Assembly (NCBI RefSeq): GCF_937123705.1
Contig: NZ_CAKZKO010000046.1
Location: forward strand, 1-64,000
Direction of reading: 5' to 3'
DNA: 64,000 nt
Origin: an uncultured Paraglaciecola sp.
Lineage (GTDB): Bacteria; Pseudomonadota; Gammaproteobacteria; Enterobacterales; Alteromonadaceae
Shown: positions 56,159 through 64,000 of the stretch, in pieces
How the letters are laid out: each line of letters begins with the position of its first letter
How positions within the stretch are numbered: the stretch's first letter is position 1
Notes under the pieces: model-generated
Seen by the model: the letters and a program-made list of their open reading frames with translations, nothing else
Told to the model about the DNA's origin: nothing
The model's database searches: none
Position numbers and translations under genes: made by a program

Positions 56159-57459
56159 TATTTCCCTCCCGGTATTAATTCGAGAATTTGTTTGATTGGC
56201 ATCATTTGCTGATCCACTTCGGCCGAGCGACCATGTTGCAATATAGATTGCGCGGTATTGACCATCGCAGGGTAGGCACTACGCAATAATTGATTCGCGT
56301 AGATCACGACATTAACGCCTTTATCCCTAAGTTGCGATTCATAAACCGAATTATAGCTGGATGGCACGGCAACTAAGGTTTTCTTATTCTCTAACTGACT
56401 ATATCGCTCACAAAACTCAAAAATTTCATCTGATGACTTTTCACGACTGTGGATCATAATGCCATCGGCACCGGCTTCGATAAACGCTTTGGCTCGTTCT
56501 AAGGCATGCTCTATACCTTGCCCCAAAATTAAACTTTCTATTCGAGCAATAATCATAAAGTCATCGGTAGCCTGTGCCGCCTTTCCGGCCTGAATTTTCA
56601 GGCTGAAGTTTTCGATACTGTCCTGAGTTTGTGCAACATCGGTACCAAATAACGAATTCTTCTTTAGGCCAGTTTTATCTTCAATAATCACCGCTGAAAC
56701 ACCCAACCTTTCTAAGGTTTTAACGGTGAATACAAAGTGCTCGGTTTTTCCACCCGTATCACCATCATAAATAATAGGTTTGGTGGTCACTTCTAACACC
56801 TCGTTTAACGTACTCATACGCGACGATACATCTACCGCTTCAATATCTGGTTTACCCTTAGCTGTAGAGTCTGTCAAACTGCTGCCCCACATACCGTCAA
56901 ATTCTTGAATACCTTGCGGGGTTTCTACTCGAGTATTTTCAATAATAAGTCCGGACAAGGCATTATGAATATCCAAAAAACGGACCAAAGGCTTGGCAGC
57001 CAGCAGACGCTTTAAAGATCTAAGTCTGACTTGCGGCGTAGTACCAATTTCTTTCATCGCCTGATGTAGTTGAGTCGAAGATATGCCTTGGGTATAGGAA
57101 ACTTCAACCAACTCCCCTCCCCACTGGGCTAGGCAATCAATCACCTTCTGCCGAGTTTTCTGTTGCACCCCTTCTCGCCAATCATCACCATGAACCACAT
57201 AATCTGGCTTTAATTGCTTCAAATTTGTGCTGTAATCCAAGGTCGTCTGTGCAATGACACTCTCAACACCTTTGATGCTTTCAATGACTTGCTTACGTTG
57301 CTCAAAATCCATAAATGGCACACGTTTATAACTGGCAATCGCCTGATCGGTTAATAAGCCAACAGTAACACGGCCCAATTTGGCCGCTTTTTTTAATATA
57401 TTTAGGTGTCCCGGATGTACCAAATCGGCACTCATTCCCACATAAACTTCGTTTGTCAT
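56158..57459 (-). CDS. Fusion: cytidylyltransferase + phosphoenolpyruvate mutase
   Basis: The 433-residue protein has an N-terminal nucleotidyltransferase (about 1-135: HPGH at 15-18, ISST near 126-129) and a C-terminal phosphoenolpyruvate mutase (about 155-433). The mutase signature [10 protein letters not shown] at 260-269 fits exactly the EDK-x5-NS motif. The mutase makes the carbon-phosphorus bond; the N-terminal domain would activate the finished phosphonate to a CMP-phosphonate, as described for PntC-type enzymes. Fusion of both activities in one protein links the first and last steps. It starts the four-gene module, 51 bases after the LuxC-like gene. Confidence 0.93.
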   Translation of the reverse strand: MTNEVYVGMSADLVHPGHLNILKKAAKLGRVTVGLLTDQAIASYKRVPFMDFEQRKQVIESIKGVESVIAQTTLDYSTNLKQLKPDYVVHGDDWREGVQQKTRQKVIDCLAQWGGELVEVSYTQGISSTQLHQAMKEIGTTPQVRLRSLKRLLAAKPLVRFLDIHNALSGLIIENTRVETPQGIQEFDGMWGSSLTDSTAKGKPDIEAVDVSSRMSTLNEVLEVTTKPIIYDGDTGGKTEHFVFTVKTLERLGVSAVIIEDKTGLKKNSLFGTDVAQTQDSIENFSLKIQAGKAAQATDDFMIIARIESLILGQGIEHALERAKAFIEAGADGIMIHSREKSSDEIFEFCERYSQLENKKTLVAVPSSYNSVYESQLRDKGVNVVIYANQLLRSAYPAMVNTAQSILQHGRSAEVDQQMMPIKQILELIPGGK

Positions 57460-57510
57460 TATGTTTAAGTCCCAATTTATTTATAATGTTAACTATTTAA
57501 AATAGCTGAA

Positions 57511-58728
57511 CTAATCGATAATTAATTCACTTTTTGTTTGTAGGCTAGTGAAGGTATTGCACAAGTTAACCCCATCCCAAATATGACTGAACTCCAGTGC
57601 TTTTCCCAATGCCACAGTGCGTTTCAATTTATTCCGTTCAATCCCATTTTGGATTGAAGTCAAATCATGTTTATCCATACCAAAGTGGCATAGGCTTTGT
57701 AATTTATCGGCAAAAGGCACGTTTTCTAAAGTACCCAACTGACTGACCAACAATAAGCCATGGCCGTTATGTTGCTCTAGTTGCGACGCTTCCAGCTTAT
57801 CTATTGCTACTACTCGAACCCCATTAAGCGAAAGTGTACCTTGGACCTGACATTCGGTGGTCATCACCATTCGTTGCATGCTAATAATTTGTTCAACTTG
57901 ATCGGCCAATTCAAACTGTTGCTTGCTCTTGGCCAACTGCAGGGCAAATCGCTGATAGAAAGTTTGCTGCAGGGATAAATCGGTTTGCCACCAACACAAT
58001 GCCTTAGGGGATGAACAAGCCTGCTGACCGAAAGGTGTAAGATCATTAACTAACGCCACTGCAATCGCATCAAGATCATCCTGCTGATTTATTTTTAGCA
58101 ACGCAATAGAATAGCGGTCGGGAAAGACTTGGTCGTTGTTATGTGGCGCACTTTTCTGAATCGCTTGTATGGCCTTATCGCCGCCCCAGATCACCCGTAG
58201 ATCGCACCATTGAGTTAACGCTTGAGTCACGTCTTGCTGCTCAGCGGGGTATTCCACTATCGAGATTAAGCGATGTAAAATGGAGCTAGGATGAGCGGCC
58301 AAAAACACCTTTAACAGTTCGATAAGCAAATAAGTGACCTCACCGCTGCGACTACTAATCCTGACAATATTTTGATTGCCAGCAAGTGCTGACAACAACA
58401 TCGAATAGAAAAACACCGTATCCACGTTAGCTGGCGCGATATGGAACACTTTGGCGGCAGCATCACTCACGGGCTTGGTATGGGCAGAAGATTGTTGGTG
58501 GATATGCGTTAAATTTGCCGCCCTAAACCAAAACCCCAAGGCGATAATTTCAGGGTATCGTTTGGCTTTACTGGAAGATAAAATAAATTGTGACAAGGCA
58601 ATCACTTGTTCAATCAGTTCTTTTGACCAAGGTTTAAGCGCGGGTACCCCATGCTGACCAGAGTCATCATCGGCTATATGCCACTTAAGCCCTGTCAATA
58701 TAGGATTGAGCTTAGCTGAAGGTGTCAC
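57511..58728 (-). CDS. LuxC-like acyl-CoA/acyl-protein reductase
   Basis: The 405-residue protein matches the LuxC family of acyl reductases: FFYSMLLSALAGNQNIVRIS, VFPDRYSIALLK and the catalytic Cys in DLTPFGQQACSSPKAL. In luminous bacteria LuxC reduces an activated fatty acid to aldehyde. Here no luxAB or luciferase is seen, so it must serve another purpose; glycan loci are known to carry LuxC/LuxE pairs. The start is a GTG inside the end of the LuxE-like gene (17-base overlap). The product is unknown; an acyl- or aldehyde building block for the glycan is inferred. Confidence 0.88.
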   Translation of the reverse strand: MTPSAKLNPILTGLKWHIADDDSGQHGVPALKPWSKELIEQVIALSQFILSSSKAKRYPEIIALGFWFRAANLTHIHQQSSAHTKPVSDAAAKVFHIAPANVDTVFFYSMLLSALAGNQNIVRISSRSGEVTYLLIELLKVFLAAHPSSILHRLISIVEYPAEQQDVTQALTQWCDLRVIWGGDKAIQAIQKSAPHNNDQVFPDRYSIALLKINQQDDLDAIAVALVNDLTPFGQQACSSPKALCWWQTDLSLQQTFYQRFALQLAKSKQQFELADQVEQIISMQRMVMTTECQVQGTLSLNGVRVVAIDKLEASQLEQHNGHGLLLVSQLGTLENVPFADKLQSLCHFGMDKHDLTSIQNGIERNKLKRTVALGKALEFSHIWDGVNLCNTFTSLQTKSELIID

Positions 58729-59767
58729 TACAGCCCCTCACTTCCGCTTTGGGCACACGCCCATGCACCTTAAAATATTTACCTAATCGACCACAGGGAC
58801 AATTATCTTCGCCCAGTATTTCGCCCAAATCTTCGGTCAGTAGGCAGTGCCCCGGATAACTGCGGGCCAAGATAGAATTCACTTGGATCAAGCCCACCTG
58901 ATTATGTGGGCATAGGCTTAAATCGGCAGGATCTCGAATTAATACATCTGACCAAATTGGACAGTGCAGATGGCCTTGTTCACATTCCATATAAATAGTG
59001 CCAGTTTGCTCTACCATGCCGTAATAATCATGGACACTCACCTGACCTAGTTGCTGACAAATAGCCTGTTTAAACACCGCATTAGACACGGCCTGGTCTT
59101 GCAACTTCTTCCAACCGCCACCGTGAATCAAGGTTCCATCACGGCAATTAAACTGAATATTGGCTGCGGCCAAAGCTTGGATAAACTGTTGCCACACCAT
59201 AAAAGTAAAGCCAAATATAAGTATGGGTTGCTCGGCATATTGGCTAAAAAAAGCCTCAACCACCGGCAAATTCAGCTGCATGTTTTCATCAAGGGCATAA
59301 GTATGATCTCGACCAAAAAATGATAAACCTTGCAGACCCGCCGCCCTTGCTGTCATGGCGTTAGATTTTTTAACCGTTGTCGGTGAATCGATTAACAACA
59401 TGGGACGGCGCGCCTTACCCAGCCAGTCTTGCAAAATTTTGACTAATACTTGGCTTTGTAATTGGGCGGTGGCTTTATCGAGAAAAATTTTTGAAGGCTG
59501 CCCATTTGTCCCTGAAGAATATAAGGTTTTAAACACCTCACGCTCAGCAATACTTTTAAGCTCTAATTCTTTAAACAATCGCACACTTAAAGGAGGGATA
59601 TCTTCAATACTCAATATTTCTTGATGAGTGAATTGTTTTAATAAATTAGCATAAGGCGAACAATGTTTGGCATGTAGCTCGGTTAAAGCAAGCAACTCTG
59701 ACCTAAGAAATATCTTTTTTTTCTCAGCACAAAAGCTATAAGCTGATCCGTCTGTAACGATATTCAC
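58712..59767 (-). CDS. LuxE-like acyl-protein synthetase/AMP-dependent acyl-activating protein
   Basis: The 351-residue protein matches the LuxE (acyl-protein synthetase/PaaK-like) family: VFKTLYSSGTNGQPSKIFLD as the phosphate-binding loop, MLLIDSPTTVKKSNAMTARA and SVHDYYGMVEQTG. LuxE activates an acid as acyl-AMP and passes it to a reductase such as LuxC. The C-terminal part carries cysteines (GEDNCPCGRLGKYFK). The start is a GTG at 59765-59767. It is next to the maf gene and overlaps the LuxC gene, so the two act together. Confidence 0.88.
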   Translation of the reverse strand: MNIVTDGSAYSFCAEKKKIFLRSELLALTELHAKHCSPYANLLKQFTHQEILSIEDIPPLSVRLFKELELKSIAEREVFKTLYSSGTNGQPSKIFLDKATAQLQSQVLVKILQDWLGKARRPMLLIDSPTTVKKSNAMTARAAGLQGLSFFGRDHTYALDENMQLNLPVVEAFFSQYAEQPILIFGFTFMVWQQFIQALAAANIQFNCRDGTLIHGGGWKKLQDQAVSNAVFKQAICQQLGQVSVHDYYGMVEQTGTIYMECEQGHLHCPIWSDVLIRDPADLSLCPHNQVGLIQVNSILARSYPGHCLLTEDLGEILGEDNCPCGRLGKYFKVHGRVPKAEVRGCSDTFS

Positions 59768-59785
59768 GCCATAGCCTTTATATAC

Positions 59786-62700
59786 TTATTCATTTTTAAA
59801 TATCTCTAGATAACTCTTTGCCTTAGCAAGACTTAATTCACTGCCTATTAATGAGGCAATCTTAATCGTCCCCTTTACACGTTTACCGCGATTACCCAAT
59901 GAATCAACAAGTATATTTCGCCAATCCTGTTCTTTCCTAGGTATGACAAGATAGGTTGAATATTCAATATACTCCTCAACTTCACCAACAATGTCAGTTA
60001 ATTTATTCCAATAAAATTGATGTCTCGAAGGCAGATTACCAACAAAATTTAATTTAGGAATAAAATAAGCCACTTTGTCCATATCATTAATATGCCTCAC
60101 CAAAAAGGTCGACATATGGTCCTCGAAAAGGTAGGGTTTTTCTCCTTGAAAAAAAGCCTCATCATCAACTCCAACTATAAGGTTATCTAAAAGGCAAACT
60201 TGACTGATTAAAGCCAATTTTTTATTTTGAATAAGTTCATATAGCGCTTGATTATCTTGCCCTAAAATCATTACCTTTAATTGATCATGCCAGTTTATTT
60301 GGCCATCCAATAATTGTTGAACAGCATCATGTCCATTATTAAAAAGTGCAATCGTTGATGGCATTTCTTTACACGCATCTAAAGGTAAACAATTAGACTG
60401 ATTGGGCAGCCACCAGCTAATCCACCTTTCAAAGTTATTATGCTTTTTTCCTGTACAAGTATATCCCAACTCGTAAGACACTAATTTTTCAGCAATAAAA
60501 ACCTTTTCGCGACCAAGGGCTAAAGAAACTGAAAAATCCAAGGTTTCAGGAGAATGAATATAATCATCATAAATAACTTTAAGGGTGTCCTGCCACTTTT
60601 CCCGCGCCAAATTAAATTGCTCTAGGCTTTGCTGTTCATCAGCCGAAGAAGATAGCAACTTGCTAAACACCGCGTTGGCATAATTTACAGTGCCATACAG
60701 CAGATAAAAAAGTAAGGATTTGCCTTCCTGATAAGAGGCAAACAGCATGGACTTTTGACTCTCTATCATCCCTTCCGCCTGTTCAATATTGGTTATCTCT
60801 TGGGCAGAACGTTTAATAAACATGCTCAGTTCAATATCTAGGCGTTCGGGCTTGAATTTAGCGTTGAACCTTTTTTGATAATCATGATTTTGGTTAGCCT
60901 GGTTAAAGGCTTGCCGTTTAATTGCCTCTATGGCTAAAGATTTTTCTTGGGGCTCAGTGGTGATCAAAACATTGTCAAACACCAGTGGAATACTACCTTC
61001 GATTCTTGCGCCATCACTACAATTAAAACATTCGGCCTTAGAGGCTGCGAGTGACTGCTCAAATATGGCCTTAGACACCTTAAATTCATGTTTGGTAAAA
61101 ACTGTCTTTCGAAAATTACCAGGCACTTGTATTGATGTATTATTTTTGGCGGAATAGTCATACATCTCCTTGCCATCTTCTTGGTAATAACCCGACTGTT
61201 TTGAGTGATGTTTTTTATTGTCGACAAAACCTAAATCGATCCCCATTAAATAAAGCTGATTAAAACCCATACTGGAGATAACATTTATCACAAAATTAGA
61301 CACAGTGGGAAAAGCAAACTTAAGAGTTTCAAATTGCTTCTCATCAAGTATTTTTAACGCTGAGGTAGTAGAGGACTCTCCTTCTTTAAAGGCCACAAAA
61401 ACATCTTTAAATAACTCACAGGTATCGGGGTGGATCCCGTTACAAGATAATAGGCTAATTTGTTTTAAATAATCGAAATCCCCCACTCGGCAACACCAAT
61501 CAAAAGTCGCCCGGTTCTGTTCAATTTCTGCATGAAAGTCTGGGCGAATTCCATTCTTATATAATACTTGCAACGAAGTGCCGCAGGAGATCACTATAGC
61601 CTGGTTCTGCCATTCCTTAATGGTTTCAATAGATGCGTCTAAGGATGGTCCATTGCCCACCATAAACACCGGCACCTGCTTATTAGCATAACTCAGTTGC
61701 TTGTATGGCTTAGCCGTTAATAATGGATAATTTCGCGTTATCCCTAAGGTAGTATGAGCAATGCCATAGCGCGCATGATCATAATATTCCCCCATAGCAA
61801 TCACGATCTGCAGCTGTTCTCGTAATTGCGCTACGGCTTGAACTAACGCAGAATTAAAGTAGCTTTGATAAAAATAAGTATTGGCCAACATATAAGGGCC
61901 GATGGCATAAAACTGGTTAAGTAAATCTCGAAATAAATGGCTGCCGTCATCACCAATATTTATATAAATTCGACCACCACTTTCATCGACACGTTGCAAA
62001 ATATTAGCCCAGTCGATGGCAAACAAAGAGGCATAGAAAAAGTCGCGATTTGGCTCACACAAAAACAATTTTTCTACCTGATGTTCAGCAAAAAGCGTTT
62101 CAATTTGATAGCCCATCCCAATGCCAAACATGATCAAAGACTTAATCTTTTCAGGCAACTGCCCTTGAGCTTCCTCCAATTCATTTAATAATTTTTCGGT
62201 TTGACTCACAAAACGGTAGTGGGTGTAATGTTGTAGCTTTGTGCCTTGGTAACCGAGCACTAAGCCATCTTTATTGGGCTGCTGGGAAAAAGTCTCAAAA
62301 TTCCATTGGCATTCTTGTTGTGGGTCGTCACCATGCCAAGGCGTCATTGAATCCATTTTTAGAACATTAACTTGCCCCTGAGCATTTTTAACGGGTAACC
62401 AACTGTGCGGCTGATATTCTTTAAACTCTTGATAAATAGCAGGAAAATACTGTTCAAAGGCAGCTAAATTTGCTTGCAGCCGGGTATCTGTTCTCGGCTC
62501 AACATCGCTCAAACCTTCAATATCTACAGACGGTGTCCAATGTGGCAGGTAGTCGTTAGACGATTGCTGCATATTGTATCTTAACCCATCTTGATTGAGC
62601 TGTTTCCAACTTCGCGTAAGCTGGGCTTGGTGTATGGAGTCAAACACAGGGTGATGGTAATGTTGATATAAAAAGATCCCATCAACTTTTACCTGCTCAC

Positions 62701-63352
62701 GCAACTCATTAATATCACTCAACAAGTTGCGACCATCTTTGTTAAGCTGAAGATAGATTAACGTACCTTTTTGTTTAGCTTGAGCCAACACCTCTGCCCA
62801 GTCAGTCACTAACACCGAACATTGAAAATACTGCACTTCGGGCTCATAGATCACTAAATGCTTTATCTTATGTTCATTAATTAAGCGTTTGATATGCTCG
62901 CCCATCGCCAAGCCGAGCACCACTAAAACATCCAGCTCAGTAGGCAAAGCTGATGTTGCCATTTTATTCTGGTATGCAGGCAACTTCGCGAGTTTGGGTT
63001 GCTCTTGAGAGGGCAGAGAAGACGAGTCTAATTGGCCGGCATTAAAGTCAATATAATGGCAGTGAAGACTCTGTTGAATATACTGTTGTTCAATTTCTTG
63101 TTCAGGGTGCATACCATAAAAAGTTCGTCCAACACCGTAATCGACCATATTATACTGGCCAAACTTGTTAACAAATATGGAAATATTCTGACTTTTGATA
63201 TGCTCGATATAGGGCAGTACCGATGGAATATGAAAACGAAACGCCCGCAAGTTATTCTGATATCGAGATTGAATATCAACCGACACACTTTGTTCGATTT
63301 GTTCTTGTTTGGTTTCATCTTGATCTAGATGCAAACGGATATTTTTTAACAT
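59786..63352 (-). CDS. maf: Maf-type motility accessory factor (flagellin nonulosonate glycosyltransferase), internally duplicated
   Basis: Maf proteins transfer nonulosonic acids to flagellin before export. This one is very long at 1188 residues. The central DUF115/6-hydroxymethylpterin pyrophosphokinase-like block reads VFMVGNGPSLDASIETI at about 563-579, with GTSLQVLYKNGIRPDFHAEIEQNR after it. Upstream lies a duplicated block: VVLGLAMGEHIKRLI to DGRNLLSDI (about 144-214) resembles MFGIGMGYQIETLFA to DGSHLFRDL (about 408-476), with DWAEVL and DWANIL at matching places. The gene is placed next to LuxE/LuxC-like genes and not far from the flagellin gene. Its start is the ATG at 63350-63352. 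Confidence 0.9.
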   Translation of the reverse strand: MLKNIRLHLDQDETKQEQIEQSVSVDIQSRYQNNLRAFRFHIPSVLPYIEHIKSQNISIFVNKFGQYNMVDYGVGRTFYGMHPEQEIEQQYIQQSLHCHYIDFNAGQLDSSSLPSQEQPKLAKLPAYQNKMATSALPTELDVLVVLGLAMGEHIKRLINEHKIKHLVIYEPEVQYFQCSVLVTDWAEVLAQAKQKGTLIYLQLNKDGRNLLSDINELREQVKVDGIFLYQHYHHPVFDSIHQAQLTRSWKQLNQDGLRYNMQQSSNDYLPHWTPSVDIEGLSDVEPRTDTRLQANLAAFEQYFPAIYQEFKEYQPHSWLPVKNAQGQVNVLKMDSMTPWHGDDPQQECQWNFETFSQQPNKDGLVLGYQGTKLQHYTHYRFVSQTEKLLNELEEAQGQLPEKIKSLIMFGIGMGYQIETLFAEHQVEKLFLCEPNRDFFYASLFAIDWANILQRVDESGGRIYINIGDDGSHLFRDLLNQFYAIGPYMLANTYFYQSYFNSALVQAVAQLREQLQIVIAMGEYYDHARYGIAHTTLGITRNYPLLTAKPYKQLSYANKQVPVFMVGNGPSLDASIETIKEWQNQAIVISCGTSLQVLYKNGIRPDFHAEIEQNRATFDWCCRVGDFDYLKQISLLSCNGIHPDTCELFKDVFVAFKEGESSTTSALKILDEKQFETLKFAFPTVSNFVINVISSMGFNQLYLMGIDLGFVDNKKHHSKQSGYYQEDGKEMYDYSAKNNTSIQVPGNFRKTVFTKHEFKVSKAIFEQSLAASKAECFNCSDGARIEGSIPLVFDNVLITTEPQEKSLAIEAIKRQAFNQANQNHDYQKRFNAKFKPERLDIELSMFIKRSAQEITNIEQAEGMIESQKSMLFASYQEGKSLLFYLLYGTVNYANAVFSKLLSSSADEQQSLEQFNLAREKWQDTLKVIYDDYIHSPETLDFSVSLALGREKVFIAEKLVSYELGYTCTGKKHNNFERWISWWLPNQSNCLPLDACKEMPSTIALFNNGHDAVQQLLDGQINWHDQLKVMILGQDNQALYELIQNKKLALISQVCLLDNLIVGVDDEAFFQGEKPYLFEDHMSTFLVRHINDMDKVAYFIPKLNFVGNLPSRHQFYWNKLTDIVGEVEEYIEYSTYLVIPRKEQDWRNILVDSLGNRGKRVKGTIKIASLIGSELSLAKAKSYLEIFKNE

Positions 63353-63388
63353 AAAGCTAGATCTTTTCCTTAGGCATTATTGCTTTTC

Positions 63389-64000
63389 TTATTCTGGCTG
63401 ATGAAACCATGCCTGTAACTTAGCATAATCACGTTTATTGTTAGTGGTTAAATCAATTTTGTGTATCTGGCGCAGGTCAATGCAACTGAAATGCAAAGAT
63501 AACTCGCGACTAAGTTGTTGTTGTAGTTTATCAAGTGCCAATGGAACGGTTTTTGGTGCCACTATGGCTATTTGTAATTTATTATCACTGCCAACGGCCG
63601 CCGCCTCAAGCTCTTTATCGGCCAATAGCGCTTCGACTTCATCTAAATTAATCCGCTGACCGAAGGGTTTAATCATCCGATTTTTACGCCCGCAGATAAA
63701 ATAATCACCTTGGTTATCCCGATAGGCCAAGTCGCCGGTGTTCAATTCTGAACTGGGGGAAAAACTGACTAAATCGTCAATATGATTGGCATATCCCAAC
63801 ATCACATTAGGGCCAGAATAAACCAACTCCCCCCTTTGCTTAGCTTGGCTAATCAGTTTGCCCTGCGTATCCAATAGCTGAAAATTACCACCGGCAATAG
63901 GCCGGCCAATAGCCTCTGGCTTACTTGCCACATTGCCGTTATAAGCCATACGAGCAGTGGCTTCGGTTTGGCCATACATCACAAAAAATTGGCTACCATT
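63389..64000 (-). CDS. Acyl-CoA/acyl-AMP ligase (partial, C-terminal part)
   Basis: The gene runs off the right edge. The 203 residues inside the window are the C-terminal part of an AMP-forming acid ligase: FFVMYGQTEATARMAY is the A5 motif, LNTGDLAYRDNQGDY is A7, FICGRKNRMIKPFGQRI is A8, and NNKRDYAKL resembles the A10 motif with the catalytic lysine. Its substrate is unknown. The 36-base gap to maf and the same orientation suggest one transcript with maf, luxE and luxC. It may feed an acyl group to the glycan (inference). Confidence 0.88.
   Translation of the reverse strand, partial: NGSQFFVMYGQTEATARMAYNGNVASKPEAIGRPIAGGNFQLLDTQGKLISQAKQRGELVYSGPNVMLGYANHIDDLVSFSPSSELNTGDLAYRDNQGDYFICGRKNRMIKPFGQRINLDEVEALLADKELEAAAVGSDNKLQIAIVAPKTVPLALDKLQQQLSRELSLHFSCIDLRQIHKIDLTTNNKRDYAKLQAWFHQPE

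Noticed and set aside
57511..59767. A bioluminescence (lux) operon.
   Set aside because: Only LuxC- and LuxE-like genes are present; luxA, luxB and luxD are absent and the neighbours are glycan genes.
1..64000. CRISPR arrays, tRNA or rRNA genes and prophage genes.
   Set aside because: None found: no regularly spaced repeats, no cloverleaf-like segments noticed, and no phage structural or integrase genes.

Overview
The window looks like chromosomal DNA of a marine, polar-flagellated gammaproteobacterium of the Alteromonadales type (Glaciecola/Paraglaciecola/Alteromonas-like). The reasons are the single-polar-flagellum gene order flrA-flrB-flrC / fliEFGHIJ / fliKLMNOPQR-flhB / flhA-flhF, the sigma-54-type promoters in front of several of these blocks, and an Oar-type TonB receptor beside a beta-propeller hybrid kinase. 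Genus is inference; no rRNA or tRNA gene is present.

Region 1 (1-29.3 kb, mostly minus strand) is the flagellar export/basal-body/regulation cluster. Read on the minus strand from right to left it holds a short flagellin gene, the master regulator flrA, flrBC, fliE to fliJ, fliK to fliR, flhB, and then flhA and a partial flhF. Between flhB and flhA lies a foreign-looking plus-strand pair: an Oar-like outer-membrane receptor and a large hybrid sensor kinase. Sigma-54 (-24/-12) motifs with the correct spacing lie upstream of fliE, flhA, flrB and fliK. Rho-independent terminators follow the flagellin gene and flrC. The cap and chaperone genes (fliD, fliS, flaG), expected between flagellin and flrA, are absent.

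Region 2 (29.6-39.15 kb, plus strand) is a compact, translationally coupled sugar operon. It holds glucose-1-phosphate cytidylyltransferase, CDP-glucose 4,6-dehydratase, a cupin 3,5-epimerase, a sugar C-methyltransferase, a PLP aminotransferase, a WbqC-family protein, a CmcI-like protein, an FAD-type oxidoreductase and two more methyltransferases. It probably builds a CDP-activated, C-methylated (branched) amino-deoxy sugar. It ends in a decayed IS3-type transposase remnant.

Region 3 (39.45-64 kb, minus strand, convergent to region 2) is a long set of flagellin-glycan genes. In transcription order (right to left) it holds a partial acyl-AMP ligase, a giant Maf motility accessory factor, LuxE- and LuxC-like acyl-activation/reduction enzymes, and a four-gene overlapping phosphonate module (cytidylyltransferase-PEP mutase fusion, phosphonopyruvate decarboxylase, phosphonoacetaldehyde reductase, LicD-type transferase). 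A polysialyltransferase-like enzyme follows, then a nonulosonic (legionaminic/sialic-type) acid pathway (a PtmB-PtmA-like fusion, NeuB, 4,6-dehydratase, SDR, NeuC, PtmE-like), with oxidoreductases and a glycosyltransferase. No flippase, polymerase or ligase is visible. With Maf present, this fits cytoplasmic glycosylation of flagellin before export.

The most interesting hypothesis is a flagellar glycan that combines an unusual nonulosonic acid with a CMP-activated 2-hydroxyethylphosphonate group added by a LicD-like transferase, plus acyl chemistry by LuxC/LuxE-type enzymes. The nonulosonate pathway lacks LegC and LegH but has an SDR in their place, so it might yield a 9-deoxy-neuraminic acid.
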